A DNA stretch of 64,000 bases, from positions 4,154,001 through 4,218,000 of the forward strand of contig NZ_CP130610.1 in assembly GCF_030544485.1 (NCBI RefSeq), written 5' to 3'. Position numbers and translations under genes: made by a program. The DNA comes from Halomonas sp. HAL1. GTDB taxonomy: Bacteria; Pseudomonadota; Gammaproteobacteria; Pseudomonadales; Halomonadaceae. Each line of letters starts with the position of its first letter. Position 1 is the stretch's first letter. Of the stretch, positions 20,254-29,524 are shown in pieces. The notes under the pieces are model-generated. The model did not search any database. It was not told the DNA's origin and saw only the letters and a list, made by a program, of their open reading frames with translations.

Positions 20254-21129
20254 CTAAGCATCCAGGCCGCCAAATTTACCGTTCTGGTAATCGTCGACCG
20301 CCTGGACAATCTCTTCGCGGGTATTCATCACGAAGGGGCCGTGGGAGTAGACGGGCTCATCAATCACCTCGCCATGGCCAAACAGCAGTCGCGCATCGCT
20401 GCTGGCTTCGATAACAACGCTATCGCCATCGCGGTCTACTTCGATCAGATGGTGAGGCTGCACCGGCTCACCGCCCACCTCAACGTCCCCATCCACCACG
20501 TAGAGAAACACTTGCCGCCCAGGTGCTACGGGCAATTGTTCCTGACTACCTGAAGGCAGCCTTAGCGTCGACATAAACACCTCGGTCAGCGAGTCGATAG
20601 GGCCGACGCTGCCCTGCCACTCTCCGGCGATCAAGTTCAGCTCACCGCCACCCGGCAACGCGATAGCGGGGATGTCCACCTGTTGCAACCCCACATAACG
20701 CGGCTCTGACATTTTCAAGCGTGACGGCAGGTTGATCCATAGCTGCAGAATTTCCAGCGGTCCTCCCTCGCGCAAAAACTCGGGCGGCGAAATTTCCGCA
20801 TGCACAATCCCACTGCCCGCGGTCATCCACTGCACACCGCCCGCATTGATCACGCTTTGATGCTTGGCGCTATCGGCATGGGCCAGCGAGCCTTCCAAAA
20901 TAAAGGTGACCGTTTCAAACCCACGATGCGGGTGCGGGCCGAACGGCAGACCACGGTTATTGGCCGGATACGTCTGCGGGCCGTGATGGTTTAGAAACAG
21001 AAACGGATCGAGCTGTTCAAGCTGTGGCCCCGGCAGCGGCCGCCGAGTAACCAGATCACCAATATCGTCACGCTGGGCCGAATGCTGGGCGATAACGCGA
21101 CGCGCTGACTGAGGTGTGTCTAATGGCAT
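20254..21129 (-). CDS. Pirin family bicupin protein
   Basis: A 291-residue pirin. The N-terminal cupin metal site is visible in FGPHPHRGFETVTFILEG, with a further histidine and glutamate in SGIVHAEI; the second cupin domain is degenerate as usual. Pirins have quercetinase or regulatory roles and this one is unassigned. Start 21129 has AAGGAG seven bases upstream. Single-gene unit. Confidence 0.9.
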   Translation of the reverse strand: MPLDTPQSARRVIAQHSAQRDDIGDLVTRRPLPGPQLEQLDPFLFLNHHGPQTYPANNRGLPFGPHPHRGFETVTFILEGSLAHADSAKHQSVINAGGVQWMTAGSGIVHAEISPPEFLREGGPLEILQLWINLPSRLKMSEPRYVGLQQVDIPAIALPGGGELNLIAGEWQGSVGPIDSLTEVFMSTLRLPSGSQEQLPVAPGRQVFLYVVDGDVEVGGEPVQPHHLIEVDRDGDSVVIEASSDARLLFGHGEVIDEPVYSHGPFVMNTREEIVQAVDDYQNGKFGGLDA

Positions 21130-21242
21130 AAGTGACTCCTTATCAATATGAACCAGCGTAAAACCTCAACGCGCCGATGAGGAGCGAATAATTTGCCCCG
21201 TTTCATTGAAGGAAATTGTTATTAAACGTCTCAGCGTTTTCC

Positions 21243-22286
21243 TCAAAACTCGGTCACCACCGTTACACCAGCCGCCCCTTCGAACTTATCCATGTTCATC
21301 AGCGCATCAATCGACTGCTCAAGATTGATTCGTTTGCCGATTAGTTTTTCAGGCGCCAGCTTTCCCGACTCGATCATCGCCAGCATGGCGCCATAGCGAT
21401 GCGCCTGCATGCCATGGCTACCCAGTATCTCAAGTTCATTGGCGATCACCTTGCTCATGGGAATAGCGGGCGTGCTGTTCTCGGCCAACATTAACCCGAC
21501 CTGAATATGCTTACCACGTTTACGCAGGTTGCTGATGGAGTTAAAGCAGGTCGTCGGGTGCCCTAGCGCATCCAGAGACACGTGAGCGCCTCCCCGGGTT
21601 ATTTCCGTAACCGCTTCGACCACATTGGGTACCTTAGCGGCATTCACGGTGGCAGTAGCGCCCAATTGGCGGGCAAGAGTAAGCGCCTCTTCCGAAATAT
21701 CGACGGCGACAACGTTAGCGCCAATCGCATTGGCAATCATCACCGCCGATAGACCTACACCACCACAGCCGTGGACAGCCACCCACTGGCCTGCCGATGT
21801 TTGGCCCTGATCCACCACTGCCCGAAACGAAGTGACGAAACGGCAACCCAAGCTAGCCGCCGTTGCAAAGTCGAGCGTCTCTGGCAGCGCGACCAAATTA
21901 ACGTCGGCGTAGTGAATAGCCACGTACTCGGCAAAGGAGCCCCAATGCGTGAAACCGGGCTGAAACTGGCTATCGCAAACCTGATGGTTGCCCGAGTGGC
22001 ACTCAGGGCAAGTGCCGCAACCGCCAACGAAGGGCACCGTGACACGGTCACCAATACGCCACTTTTTGACGTCTTTACCGACGGCTTCGACCACACCGGA
22101 AAGCTCATGCCCCGGCACATGGGGAAGTTGAATATCGGTGTCATGCCCCACCCAGCCATGCCAGTCGCTGCGGCAAACGCCGGTCGCCATGACTTCCACC
22201 ACAACACCGTGCGGCTCAGGGGTAGGATCAGGCAGTTGCTGGATCTGGGGTGGGGCGGAAAATTGCTCAAAAACAACGGCTTTCAT
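21243..22286 (-). CDS. Zinc-dependent alcohol dehydrogenase
   Basis: Medium-chain dehydrogenase/reductase of 347 aa. The catalytic zinc cysteine is in TGVCRSDWH, with [12 protein letters not shown] downstream. The structural zinc lobe shows four cysteines ([17 protein letters not shown]), and the NAD(P) site [13 protein letters not shown] is intact. Start 22286 has TAGGAGACC upstream. It oxidises an alcohol or reduces an aldehyde; substrate unknown. Probably monocistronic, 72 bp downstream of the phosphatase gene. Confidence 0.87.
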   Translation of the reverse strand: MKAVVFEQFSAPPQIQQLPDPTPEPHGVVVEVMATGVCRSDWHGWVGHDTDIQLPHVPGHELSGVVEAVGKDVKKWRIGDRVTVPFVGGCGTCPECHSGNHQVCDSQFQPGFTHWGSFAEYVAIHYADVNLVALPETLDFATAASLGCRFVTSFRAVVDQGQTSAGQWVAVHGCGGVGLSAVMIANAIGANVVAVDISEEALTLARQLGATATVNAAKVPNVVEAVTEITRGGAHVSLDALGHPTTCFNSISNLRKRGKHIQVGLMLAENSTPAIPMSKVIANELEILGSHGMQAHRYGAMLAMIESGKLAPEKLIGKRINLEQSIDALMNMDKFEGAAGVTVVTEF

Positions 22287-22358
22287 TCAGGTCTCCTACA
22301 CTTATCGCTTTTGTACTTTATAACGGCTCCTGCGGTTAAGACGCGAATTTATTGGCTA

Positions 22359-22922
22359 TTAATGCTTAAATCGCCCCACGACCTGAAACGAATCACCCGT
22401 TGGACGCACCACGATCATCTCACCTGAGCCCACACCGCCGCCCACCAGCGCCGTGATGTTCACCTGATGAGTGACCAACAACAAATTGCCCGACCCCTGC
22501 CAGGCAGCGATCTGCTCTTGAGCCGTTTGGGTGATGGACGCCTGATCTCCGCGCCCACGAAAGAACGAATCCAGCCAGGGGGTAGATGTTATAGGTCCCA
22601 GCGCCATCAGCTCAGCGGTATCCAGCGCCCGGCACCAGCGCGATGAATACACTGCCGTAATGGGAATATCCCGCGCACGAAATTCACGACCCGCGGCTTG
22701 CGCATGGGCGCGACCCTGGGCAGAGAGATTGCGCTGGGTATCACATCGGGAAATATCAAAACCCGGCGGATCACCAATGCCAGGGGCCAGGGAGTGGCGC
22801 ATGAGAATCACCAAGCCGCCTTCTTGGAGAGCTTGCCATGTTATGTCGTTTGCTTGAGCAATGGGGAGCGCACCCAGTACAGTGAGCAGTAAGGTTAAGG
22901 CGAGGTGGCGTAGAGTGGGCAT
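22359..22922 (-). CDS. Exported histidine phosphatase family protein
   Basis: A 187-residue phosphoglycerate-mutase-like (histidine phosphatase) protein with a cleavable signal peptide (residues 1-24, ending AQA). The phosphate-accepting RHG-type motif appears as ILMRHSLAPG, followed by LSAQGRAHA. The second catalytic histidine appears in LLVTHQVNITAL. The location should be periplasmic. It is the last core-like gene before the accessory island. Confidence 0.8.
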   Translation of the reverse strand: MPTLRHLALTLLLTVLGALPIAQANDITWQALQEGGLVILMRHSLAPGIGDPPGFDISRCDTQRNLSAQGRAHAQAAGREFRARDIPITAVYSSRWCRALDTAELMALGPITSTPWLDSFFRGRGDQASITQTAQEQIAAWQGSGNLLLVTHQVNITALVGGGVGSGEMIVVRPTGDSFQVVGRFKH

Positions 22923-23010
22923 GGGGTGGATTCTCTATCAGTGGCGGGTAATTAGCAGCCCTGTAAGCTTTATACTCTGTCTGTATGTACCACTTCTATC
23001 AAACCTCTCC

Positions 23011-23091
23011 AATTCGAGACACAGTGTCTCCCGAATTAAGCTGATCGCACTATCGCACCCTACTGCGGGTAAAAATACCCAATTCCGAGAC
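23011..23091. repeat. Three AATTC/GAGAC motifs, two forming a palindrome
   Basis: The gap 22923-23275 has no gene. Its first part contains AATTC followed by GAGACAC at 23011-23022. An inverted copy GTGTCTC...GAATT lies at 23024-23037, giving a 7-bp perfect inner stem with a one-base centre. A third copy, AATTCCGAGAC, lies at 23081-23091. The rest of the gap holds the hip operators. The role of the motif is unknown. Confidence 0.45.
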
Positions 23092-23137
23092 TGGTATTGC
23101 AAGAAGCTCTTAACCAAAGCTGTATCGCCTCTAACTA

Positions 23138-23180
23138 GGACTATATTCCCATAATCATGTAAAAGATGGGAACATAGTCC
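23138..23180. promoter_or_regulatory. Distal hipBA operator (inverted repeat)
   Basis: A 43-bp inverted repeat. The left arm GGACTATATTCCCAT (23138-23152) and the right arm ATGGGAACATAGTCC (23166-23180) pair with one mismatch. A near-identical element with the same arm spacing occurs 79 bp downstream. This is the arrangement expected for binding of a HipB-type dimer; binding is inferred. Confidence 0.8.
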
Positions 23181-23216
23181 TTTTTTTGGTGCGACGATTT
23201 GAAAATTTTTAAAGTT

Positions 23217-23259
23217 GAACTATATTCCCATCATATTTTTAAAAATGGGAATATAGTCC
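23217..23259. promoter_or_regulatory. Proximal hipBA operator and promoter
   Basis: Second 43-bp inverted repeat, left arm 23217-23231 (GAACTATATTCCCAT) and right arm 23245-23259 (ATGGGAATATAGTCC), ending 16 bp before the hipB ATG. A plausible promoter has TTGAAA at 23199-23204 and TATATT at 23221-23226 with a 16-bp spacer. The -10 would lie inside the left arm, so repressor bound here would block RNA polymerase. Autoregulation is inferred from the family. Confidence 0.75.
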
Positions 23260-23275
23260 CTTTATTGGTAACCGT

Positions 23276-23581
23276 ATGGCAAAGCGAAACTTACACAGCG
23301 TGCTGTTTCCAAAGCAGCGCAAAATTCTCACTCATTTTGGTGAGGATTTGTTGCTAGCAATGAAGCGACGAGGGTTGACCAAAAAAATGCTCTGCGAGCG
23401 AACTGGGTTTGATCATAAAACCGTGAACAAAGTATTTGCTGGCGATCCTGGTGTGGCGATTGGCACCTATTTGAAAATCATGGCTGTGTTGGGCATGGAA
23501 AGTAACTTCTCTGAAGTGGCCGCACATGACGAGCTAGGCATCAAACTGCAAAACATCAAACTTCTGGAAGGTTCAAAATGA
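23276..23581 (+). CDS. hipB: HipB-like XRE-family antitoxin/repressor
   Basis: A 101-residue protein with a helix-turn-helix in the middle (LLLAMKRRGLTKKMLCERTG...HKTVNKVF), typical of XRE-type antitoxins. Its stop overlaps the hipA start by 4 bp (ATGA), the standard antitoxin-toxin coupling. It should neutralise HipA and repress the operon through the two inverted repeats upstream. No strong Shine-Dalgarno precedes ATG 23276. Codon use is AT-richer than in flanking core genes, consistent with horizontal acquisition. Confidence 0.85.
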   Translation: MAKRNLHSVLFPKQRKILTHFGEDLLLAMKRRGLTKKMLCERTGFDHKTVNKVFAGDPGVAIGTYLKIMAVLGMESNFSEVAAHDELGIKLQNIKLLEGSK

Positions 23582-24828
23582 GCCGTGAGTTGGTAGAGGT
23601 TTATGCAGATTGGCATCCCATTGAGCAACCATTATTAATTGGTCAGTTGGCTTATAGTGACTCAAGTCGTGGCGGCGTATTTAGCTTTGCCTATGACAGA
23701 GCTTTTTTAAAATCACCCTACTGTTTGCAAATTGACCCCTTGCTGACTCTGCATGCCGGTGAGTTTCACAATGACGAAGCAGATAAAAACTTTCGTGCAT
23801 TTTTAGATTCATCGCCAGATCGCTGGGGACGTATTCTGATGCAGCGCAGGGCGGCTATCGAAAATCGCAAAGGTATTCGGCCGAGTAATCGATTAACGGA
23901 GCTCGATTATTTGCTTGGGGTACATGATTCCTACCGCATGGGCGGAATTCGCTTTAAAAGACCAGACTCACCTCATTTTCTGGATAACAATACCGAATTT
24001 GCGGCGCCACCCATGGCAGCGCTGCGCGAGTTAGAGCATGCTGCCATCCAAATTGAAAAAGACGATAACATCGATAGTGATGAATACTACCGGTGGTTGA
24101 AAATGTTGATTTCTCCCGGCTCTTCTTTGGGCGGTGCAAGCCCAAAAGCCTGTGTTACTGACGAGCAGAATCACCTTTGGATAGCTAAATTTCCAAATTT
24201 AAATGACACCTACGATGTCGGTGCGTGGGAGATGGTGTGTTATGAGCTCGCTTTAACGGCCGGTATTGAGATGTTTCCTAGCGAGATCCGAAAATTCTCG
24301 ACTCAGCACCATACCTTCTTGACCAAGCGCTTTGATCGGGTGAATGACAAACGGCTACATTTTTCATCCGCAATGACGCAGCTCCAGTACTATGATGGTG
24401 AGCATTCGCACGGTGCTAGTTATCTTGAAATCGCAGAATTTCTCTCTAATCAGGGGGCACAAACAAAAGCTGATCTTGCCCAATTATGGCGACGGATAGT
24501 GTTTAACATTGCCGTATCGAATACAGATGATCACTTGCGTAATCACGGTTTTCTGTTAACTAACAATGGCTGGAAGCTATCACCTGCTTACGATTTAAAC
24601 CCCATTGTTGGAAAGCTAGGCCTTCACCTGAATATTACCGATACTGACAACGCGCTTGACTACCAGCTTGCCTTTGAAGTGCAAGATTTCTTCAGGCTAA
24701 CTCAAACCGAGGCAATGCAAATTTACGATGAGGTTTTAAATGCAGTGAAACAGTGGCAATTGATTGCACAGCGATTAGGGATCAGCCGAGCAGAGCAAAC
24801 CATGAAGCAAGAAGCCTTTAATGTGTGA
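23578..24828 (+). CDS. hipA: HipA-family serine/threonine kinase toxin
   Basis: Full-length (416 aa) type II toxin kinase. In the E. coli family member, phosphorylation of glutamyl-tRNA synthetase triggers growth arrest. Visible parts are the N-terminal HipA subdomain (residues 1-110), the glycine-rich loop SPGSSLGGASPKA, the nucleotide lysine in LWIAKFPN, the catalytic loop NTDDHLRNHGF, and the metal-binding LSPAYDLNP. All catalytic blocks are intact, so the toxin is probably active. Coupled to hipB. The 212 bp after it, up to the HNH gene, contain nothing I recognise. Confidence 0.92.
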   Translation: MSRELVEVYADWHPIEQPLLIGQLAYSDSSRGGVFSFAYDRAFLKSPYCLQIDPLLTLHAGEFHNDEADKNFRAFLDSSPDRWGRILMQRRAAIENRKGIRPSNRLTELDYLLGVHDSYRMGGIRFKRPDSPHFLDNNTEFAAPPMAALRELEHAAIQIEKDDNIDSDEYYRWLKMLISPGSSLGGASPKACVTDEQNHLWIAKFPNLNDTYDVGAWEMVCYELALTAGIEMFPSEIRKFSTQHHTFLTKRFDRVNDKRLHFSSAMTQLQYYDGEHSHGASYLEIAEFLSNQGAQTKADLAQLWRRIVFNIAVSNTDDHLRNHGFLLTNNGWKLSPAYDLNPIVGKLGLHLNITDTDNALDYQLAFEVQDFFRLTQTEAMQIYDEVLNAVKQWQLIAQRLGISRAEQTMKQEAFNV

Positions 24829-25040
24829 TAGACGCCGTGAGCAAAAGCTCTGACATCGCGATCTTGACCGATCATCACTCTACCTAACAGCTGTCAAGAT
24901 TTGCGAACTGGTTAGCGAAGGCACATCGGATACGGATAATCGCACCTGGGTTCCAGCAAGCTTTGTGCTCGATGCGTTCGTTTTCAACAGTGGTTGATGC
25001 AGCAGCTAATTGAGTTTGCTAAGGGCTTTAGTCATAGCCC

Positions 25041-25898
25041 TTACCCTACCAGCATGGATAGTTGAGGGTCGCTGCGCATTAGCACGCACCAACGAGCAAC
25101 CGAAGACAACTCTGCTGTTGGGCTGGTCATTTCACGAATGCCATAACGCACCGCTTTTAGTTTCTCTTTAGCGGCCGGGTTATTTCCTGTGGCGCAGCGT
25201 GTTTTAGCCCTTTGGAAATCTTCTATTAGGCCATCGACTTTCTGCCATACCTTACGACGCTCTTCTGCCAGTGTTACATGTTCGTTAAGTTTGAGCCGCT
25301 TCACAGTTTGTTCTACCCGCTGCTGTTCCCACGCTGATGTACCGGGGGCTGGCACAACTTTACCTTCTTCGTCAAAGGCAATGAGTGAAACATCATAGTC
25401 ATCGATGGGGTCAATCAAATAACGTGCTTCGGATTCTTCGCAGGGTGCCGAGTAAGTTGAAATCAAAGATCCTTGCTGCAAAGGGAACCAGCCCCCTTTT
25501 TTACGATTGCCCACATTGCCGCATGCACGAAAATTCATGTAATCAAAAGCCAACCACCAATAACCGTCACGGTTGGTGCCATCCAAGGCTTTGGCTTCCT
25601 TCTTTGGTCGAAAGTGTTCAACATCGTAATGCGAATACAGCTCGCGGACTTCAGAGAACCAGCACTTACGGCCAGAAAGGGCTAATAACCATTCTTTCAG
25701 CGCTCCCCAGTGGGCGCGGTTTTCGTCAATCAATGCATTACGTTCATTATACTTGCCAGCCGCTTCTAGTGCGGCCATGTCATTAACGAGCTGATTGGAT
25801 TTGGCCAACCAAGCTTCCCATTGCGCTTGTGTCCAGGGCACCCAGTTGGGAATGTCCGTATCAGTCGGCTTTTTGTGCTCAAGATCGATAAAAATCAT
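25041..25898 (-). CDS. HNH nuclease, PtuB-like component of a Septu-type defence pair
   Basis: A 285-residue protein with an HNH-type core: RKCWFSEVRELYSHYDVEHFRPKK carries the cysteine, histidine and the DVEHFRP block typical of the TIGR02646/PtuB-like nucleases. The HNH catalytic residues look intact. Its ATG overlaps the stop of the upstream ATPase gene by 4 bp (ATGA), the arrangement of Septu PtuA-PtuB pairs. In those systems the ATPase and HNH nuclease form a complex that degrades nucleic acid on phage infection. Here the ATPase gene is broken by an insertion sequence, so this gene is probably poorly translated or idle. The PtuB name is by family resemblance. Confidence 0.72.
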   Translation of the reverse strand: MIFIDLEHKKPTDTDIPNWVPWTQAQWEAWLAKSNQLVNDMAALEAAGKYNERNALIDENRAHWGALKEWLLALSGRKCWFSEVRELYSHYDVEHFRPKKEAKALDGTNRDGYWWLAFDYMNFRACGNVGNRKKGGWFPLQQGSLISTYSAPCEESEARYLIDPIDDYDVSLIAFDEEGKVVPAPGTSAWEQQRVEQTVKRLKLNEHVTLAEERRKVWQKVDGLIEDFQRAKTRCATGNNPAAKEKLKAVRYGIREMTSPTAELSSVARWCVLMRSDPQLSMLVG

Positions 25899-27070
25899 TC
25901 GCCGTCCTCCTCACGCAGAATTTCACTGATGATTTCACCGGCGATGCGATCTTGTTCGGCTTGCTCCTCTGGCGTTAACACCGGTTTTCGGAATTTGCGA
26001 TGCTGCGCCATTTTACGCACGAAAAGTGCGTAGTCTGGGTCACGGAAATCAGCAGTAGAAAAACCAAGATCGGCCAGCTCGGCAGAAAGCCGTGATAACT
26101 CGGCATCGTCATCAGCAGTACGTGGCGATTTTACAAACAGTTCATTACGACGAAACAGGCGGCGTTCGGTTTCGATGTCCAGTGTGGAAGATAAACCAAA
26201 CAACTCACTTTTCAGCAGGCCGGTAACACCCATTCCCTGTGGATGCACGTCAGGAGATTCAACAATGGAGCAATCACCGTGTTTTCGCAAAATATGCACC
26301 TGTTCGCGTTTCAGGCTTCCTACCATCATGGGGTCGTGCGTGGTGATCAGGATTTGCGATTCGCCTTGTACCAAAGAATCTTTTTCTGAGCTTAGAACGC
26401 CTTCAATATCGTCGAAGTAGCGTAGCTTCCAGATAGGATTTAAGTGGGTGTCAGGCTCGTCTAATAAGAACAAACAGTGGTCTTCACGAGTGATGCGCAT
26501 CAGGCCGAGTACGGTGAGCATTTGCAGCTCACCTTCGGATAGCTGCTTGAATTCGACGTCCCCTCCGTGCCCCTTTGACTTCTTAACAGTAATGCGAACT
26601 TCTTCCAATAAATCGCCAATATAGGCTGCCTCTGCATAGCGGAAGAAGCGCTCGGGAGTGCCTACTTCTTCGCCCAGTTTTTTAAGGCTTTGATTATTGG
26701 GAACAAACAAGTACAGCAGCTCTTGCTTCTCTGGCCGTCGGCGAAAATCTACTGCTATCTGCTTTGTTTCTTGAACCGGCGCCCAAGCAACTTGCCAAAG
26801 TTTTTCGAGAAATCCATTTACGACTGTCCCGCGTCGATACCAAAAGCGTGAGTCTCCAAGTTCGATATCACTCTCGTCCAAATTCTTGGCAGAATATGGC
26901 TTTTTAAGCACAAATAAAGCGGACTCTATTGCCTCGATGTTTAAGTTACCCAATAACTTCTTGAATACGGGATCTTCAGATAACAAACACGCTAGCAATA
27001 CCAATTGGCTATGCCCACCTCGGCAGTAAAAGAGCCTGCGCATTAAGTCGTCATCATCCTGCCGAAGCAA
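25895..27070 (-). pseudogene. Septu-like AAA ATPase (PtuA-like), C-terminal fragment
   Basis: C-terminal about 390 residues of an SMC/ABC-like AAA ATPase. The signature-type motif is KQLSEGELQMLTVLGL, Walker B is CLFLLDEPDTHLNP, and the switch histidine is in ILITTHDPMM. The Walker A part lies on the other side of the IS30 element (28167-28625). The reading frame stays open upstream of 27070, through QERYKQ, to the IS end near 27110. The first usable start is TTG at 27070, so the fragment is unlikely to be made normally. Intact, the protein would be roughly 550 residues, within the size of such ATPases. Confidence 0.8.
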
Positions 27071-27109
27071 TTGCTTGTAGCGTTCTTGATGAGTGGGTGG
27101 ATGCAGTCT

Positions 27110-28183
27110 CTGAGTGCAACGCTACTTAATGAATGGCTGGTGGGCTTTCTTGGTGTTTCGCCAATATTTCGCCCAGCACTTCAACTGGGCACCTGAAGTC
27201 AAAGCGCTTTCGAGGCCGCATATTCAGCTGTAATGCAATGGCATCAAGTTCCTCTTGGGTGTGGTGCGACAGATCCGTCCCTTTCGGTAAATACTGCCGT
27301 ATCAAGCCATTGATGTTTTCATTGCTACCGCGTTGCCATGGGCTGTGAGGGTCACAAAAGTAGATTGCAACACCCGTTGCTTGGGTAATCTGTGCATGCT
27401 TAGCCATTTCTCGGCCTTGGTCATACGTCATGCTCTTGCGTGCGGCTAGTGGCATTCGGTTGAGTGCTGCGCTAAATCCCTCAACAGCTGAGGTCGCTGT
27501 GGCGTCATGTAATTTGGCGAGGATGACGTAGCCACTGCTGAGTTCAACTAACGTGCCGACGGCAGAGGCATTGTTCTTACCTTTGATTAAATCGCCCTCC
27601 CAGTGGCCTGGCATTTCGCGCTTCTCTATCTCCGGTGGACGAAGGTGAATGCTCACCATGTCGGGTATTTGGCCACGGCGATCGACCTGACCACGGCGAG
27701 GCTTACGGGTCGATTTGCCTTGGCGCAGGCAGTGAATCAACTCTTTCTTAAGCTGGCCCACAGGCAAGGCGTAAATGGCGTTGTAGACCGTCTCACGGCA
27801 GACGTAAGCATCTTCAAAACTGGGCGTCATCATGCGTTTGAGCTTGCCTGCTATTTGTTCTGGAGACAAGCGGTTGCGAAGCATATGAATGACCAGCTCA
27901 AAGCGTTCACTCCCCAACAGCAGCTTACGTTTTGGGCGACAAACCATGCGTCGAGCGCAGCGGTGCGTCTGCGCACTATGAGCACAGTAGGCACCTGACT
28001 GAGTTTGGTTGCGCCGTACTTCACGGCTGAGGGTAGACGGAGAACGCCTCAACATGTGAGCAATCTGGCGGAGACTCATGCCTTGCCTGAGGCTTACCTG
28101 TATGGTGGCACGTTCTTCGATGCTGAGTTCTGAATAGGACATAAATCCAACACCTTACTAAAATTCTTAGGTGTTGCACTCAG
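27110..28183 (-). mobile_element. IS30-family insertion sequence
   Basis: About 1.07 kb, bounded by an 11-bp perfect inverted repeat CTGAGTGCAAC (27110-27120) and GTTGCACTCAG (28173-28183). It holds one intact transposase gene. It is inserted in the Septu-like ATPase gene. I see no exact target-site duplication: the flanking trinucleotides differ by one base. The exact ends are therefore uncertain by one or two bases. Confidence 0.85.
27126..28142 (-). CDS. IS30-family transposase
   Basis: A 338-residue DDE transposase. The N-terminal helix-turn-helix reads ELSIEERATIQVSLRQGMSL and RQIAHMLRRSPSTLSREVRRN, the IS30 signature. The catalytic acids are seen in GHWEGDLIKG, MTYDQGREM and SPWQRGSNENINGLIRQYLP. 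The reading frame is complete, so the element may still be mobile. It fills nearly the whole IS. Confidence 0.95.
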   Translation of the reverse strand: MSYSELSIEERATIQVSLRQGMSLRQIAHMLRRSPSTLSREVRRNQTQSGAYCAHSAQTHRCARRMVCRPKRKLLLGSERFELVIHMLRNRLSPEQIAGKLKRMMTPSFEDAYVCRETVYNAIYALPVGQLKKELIHCLRQGKSTRKPRRGQVDRRGQIPDMVSIHLRPPEIEKREMPGHWEGDLIKGKNNASAVGTLVELSSGYVILAKLHDATATSAVEGFSAALNRMPLAARKSMTYDQGREMAKHAQITQATGVAIYFCDPHSPWQRGSNENINGLIRQYLPKGTDLSHHTQEELDAIALQLNMRPRKRFDFRCPVEVLGEILAKHQESPPAIH

Positions 28184-28625
28184 TTTCTGCGGCCAAGGTG
28201 CGAAATAATGACTCTATACGTTCATTCTTTCCTGAGTAATAGGCGAAAACATGTGAGGGTAAATAGACTCTCGCATGCTTTACCAGAAATCCTTGCGATT
28301 CGCTTTTGCCATCGACCCACACATAGGGACGTTTTTGTTTGGCGGTATCCGCTTCAATACGCACGATATGGCCACGAATTTCATATTCCAGGGTGTAGTC
28401 AAAAGCCGCCTCCTGGTCGAGATCCACATCGCGAAACAAGGTGATCAACGCCTCGATCAGATTGGATTTGCCGGTGCCGTTCTGGCCGATCAAGGCATGG
28501 CTGCGAATACGTTTGGCAAGCTCGCTCGTGGCAATACCCGCGACCTGCTCCAGCTCGGTGGCAAAGGTCATCTTAAGATGGCGCAGGTTTCTGAAATGCG
28601 GAATGACTAAAGTGCGAAGCTGCAT
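28167..28625 (-). pseudogene. Septu-like AAA ATPase (PtuA-like), N-terminal fragment
   Basis: The first about 148 residues of the broken ATPase: MQLRTLVIPHFRNLRHLKM, then Walker A IGQNGTGKSNLIEA, then VFAYYSGKNERIESLF. The last codons before the TAA stop come from the IS30 end. Start ATG 28625 has AAGGA upstream and lies 14 bp after the hsdS stop, so the ATPase gene belonged to the same transcript as the restriction genes. Without Walker B and the signature motif, this fragment cannot be a working ATPase. Confidence 0.82.
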
Positions 28626-28639
28626 AGGATGTCCTTATT

Positions 28640-29524
28640 CTACTTTTCCAACATTTCAGCGGGTGTAGGCTCCATTAGCCAGCCGTGGGCCACTTCGGTT
28701 TTTAGCTGTGCGTAAAAAGCATCAATCTCACCGCCAAAGCGCTGCCATAAATCTTTGGCACTCATTTCACCATTATGACGGACTAGAATCGTGGCCAACG
28801 GTGCCTGAGCTTTGACATCGGGTGGCGTGCCCAAACGCACAAGGGACACTAGTTCAGTTTTCGGGGCTTTCATGGGTTCCTCTTCTTGTTCGATGGCGAT
28901 GCCGGTGAGGGTGGAAACGGTTGCCTCAACTAGTAGTTTTCCAATACCCAGAGACTTAGAACGCGACTCCACCGTTCTGCCGCATAAATAATTGATCTCA
29001 CTCATCCTACGAAGTATTCGTTCGATTTCCTCTTTTGGCGGGACAGGAATCAACACCGATTCGAGAATTTGAAGATTGATATTCTTTTGAGCAGTTGACG
29101 GGGCAAATGCCAATAGCTTCTCACGCGCGGTCTTCATAAAAATAAGAAAATATTCAACTTTATCTTGTAGCTCTTTAGCGGGTACGAAACCAACAACACT
29201 GTCTGGAAAACATGCTTCAAAGCCGAGAATGGCCGAGTCTGCAATATTCGCTGCAATGGTTATACAAAGAGTACCTTCTGGCCATAATTTACTCTGAGCC
29301 AGTCCAACCTCGCTGTACTTAGAATGATACTCACTGATTAAATTACCAGACCGCGAAACTTCGCCAGTTTGCACTAGAGGATAAATACCGGGTGAAAATA
29401 ATTTGGGGTCGTTTCTAGGCCGGTGCTTTGATTTTCCACGGCCAAATACACCGAGCTCTGGAAACCTTGCCCAAGCCCAGCCTTTTGGTAAATCAAATGG
29501 TGTGTCTGCTAAGTGGTTATGCAA
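28640..29524 (-). pseudogene. hsdS: Type I restriction specificity subunit HsdS, C-terminal half (split by IS630)
   Basis: Holds the second target-recognition domain (from PFDLPKGWAWARF) and the distal conserved helical region with VLIPVPPKEEIERILRRM. An extra C-terminal segment of about 80 residues is the kind seen in EcoEI-like HsdS. Host sequence begins at 29511; upstream codons are IS sequence. Only a TTG start is available, so expression is doubtful. Removing the IS and one TA rejoins it in frame with the N-terminal half. Confidence 0.85.

Noticed and set aside
23138..23260. Repeats before hipB considered as a CRISPR array
   Set aside because: There are only two units, each an inverted repeat with its own centre, and no spacers or cas genes; operators fit better.
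24889..25000. Open stretch between hipA and the HNH gene that might be a gene remnant
   Set aside because: No start, no recognisable domain, and it is short enough to occur by chance.
25041..28625. ATPase and HNH pair considered as the effector part of a retron
   Set aside because: No reverse transcriptase or msr/msd-like structure lies next to it; a Septu-like pair is simpler.
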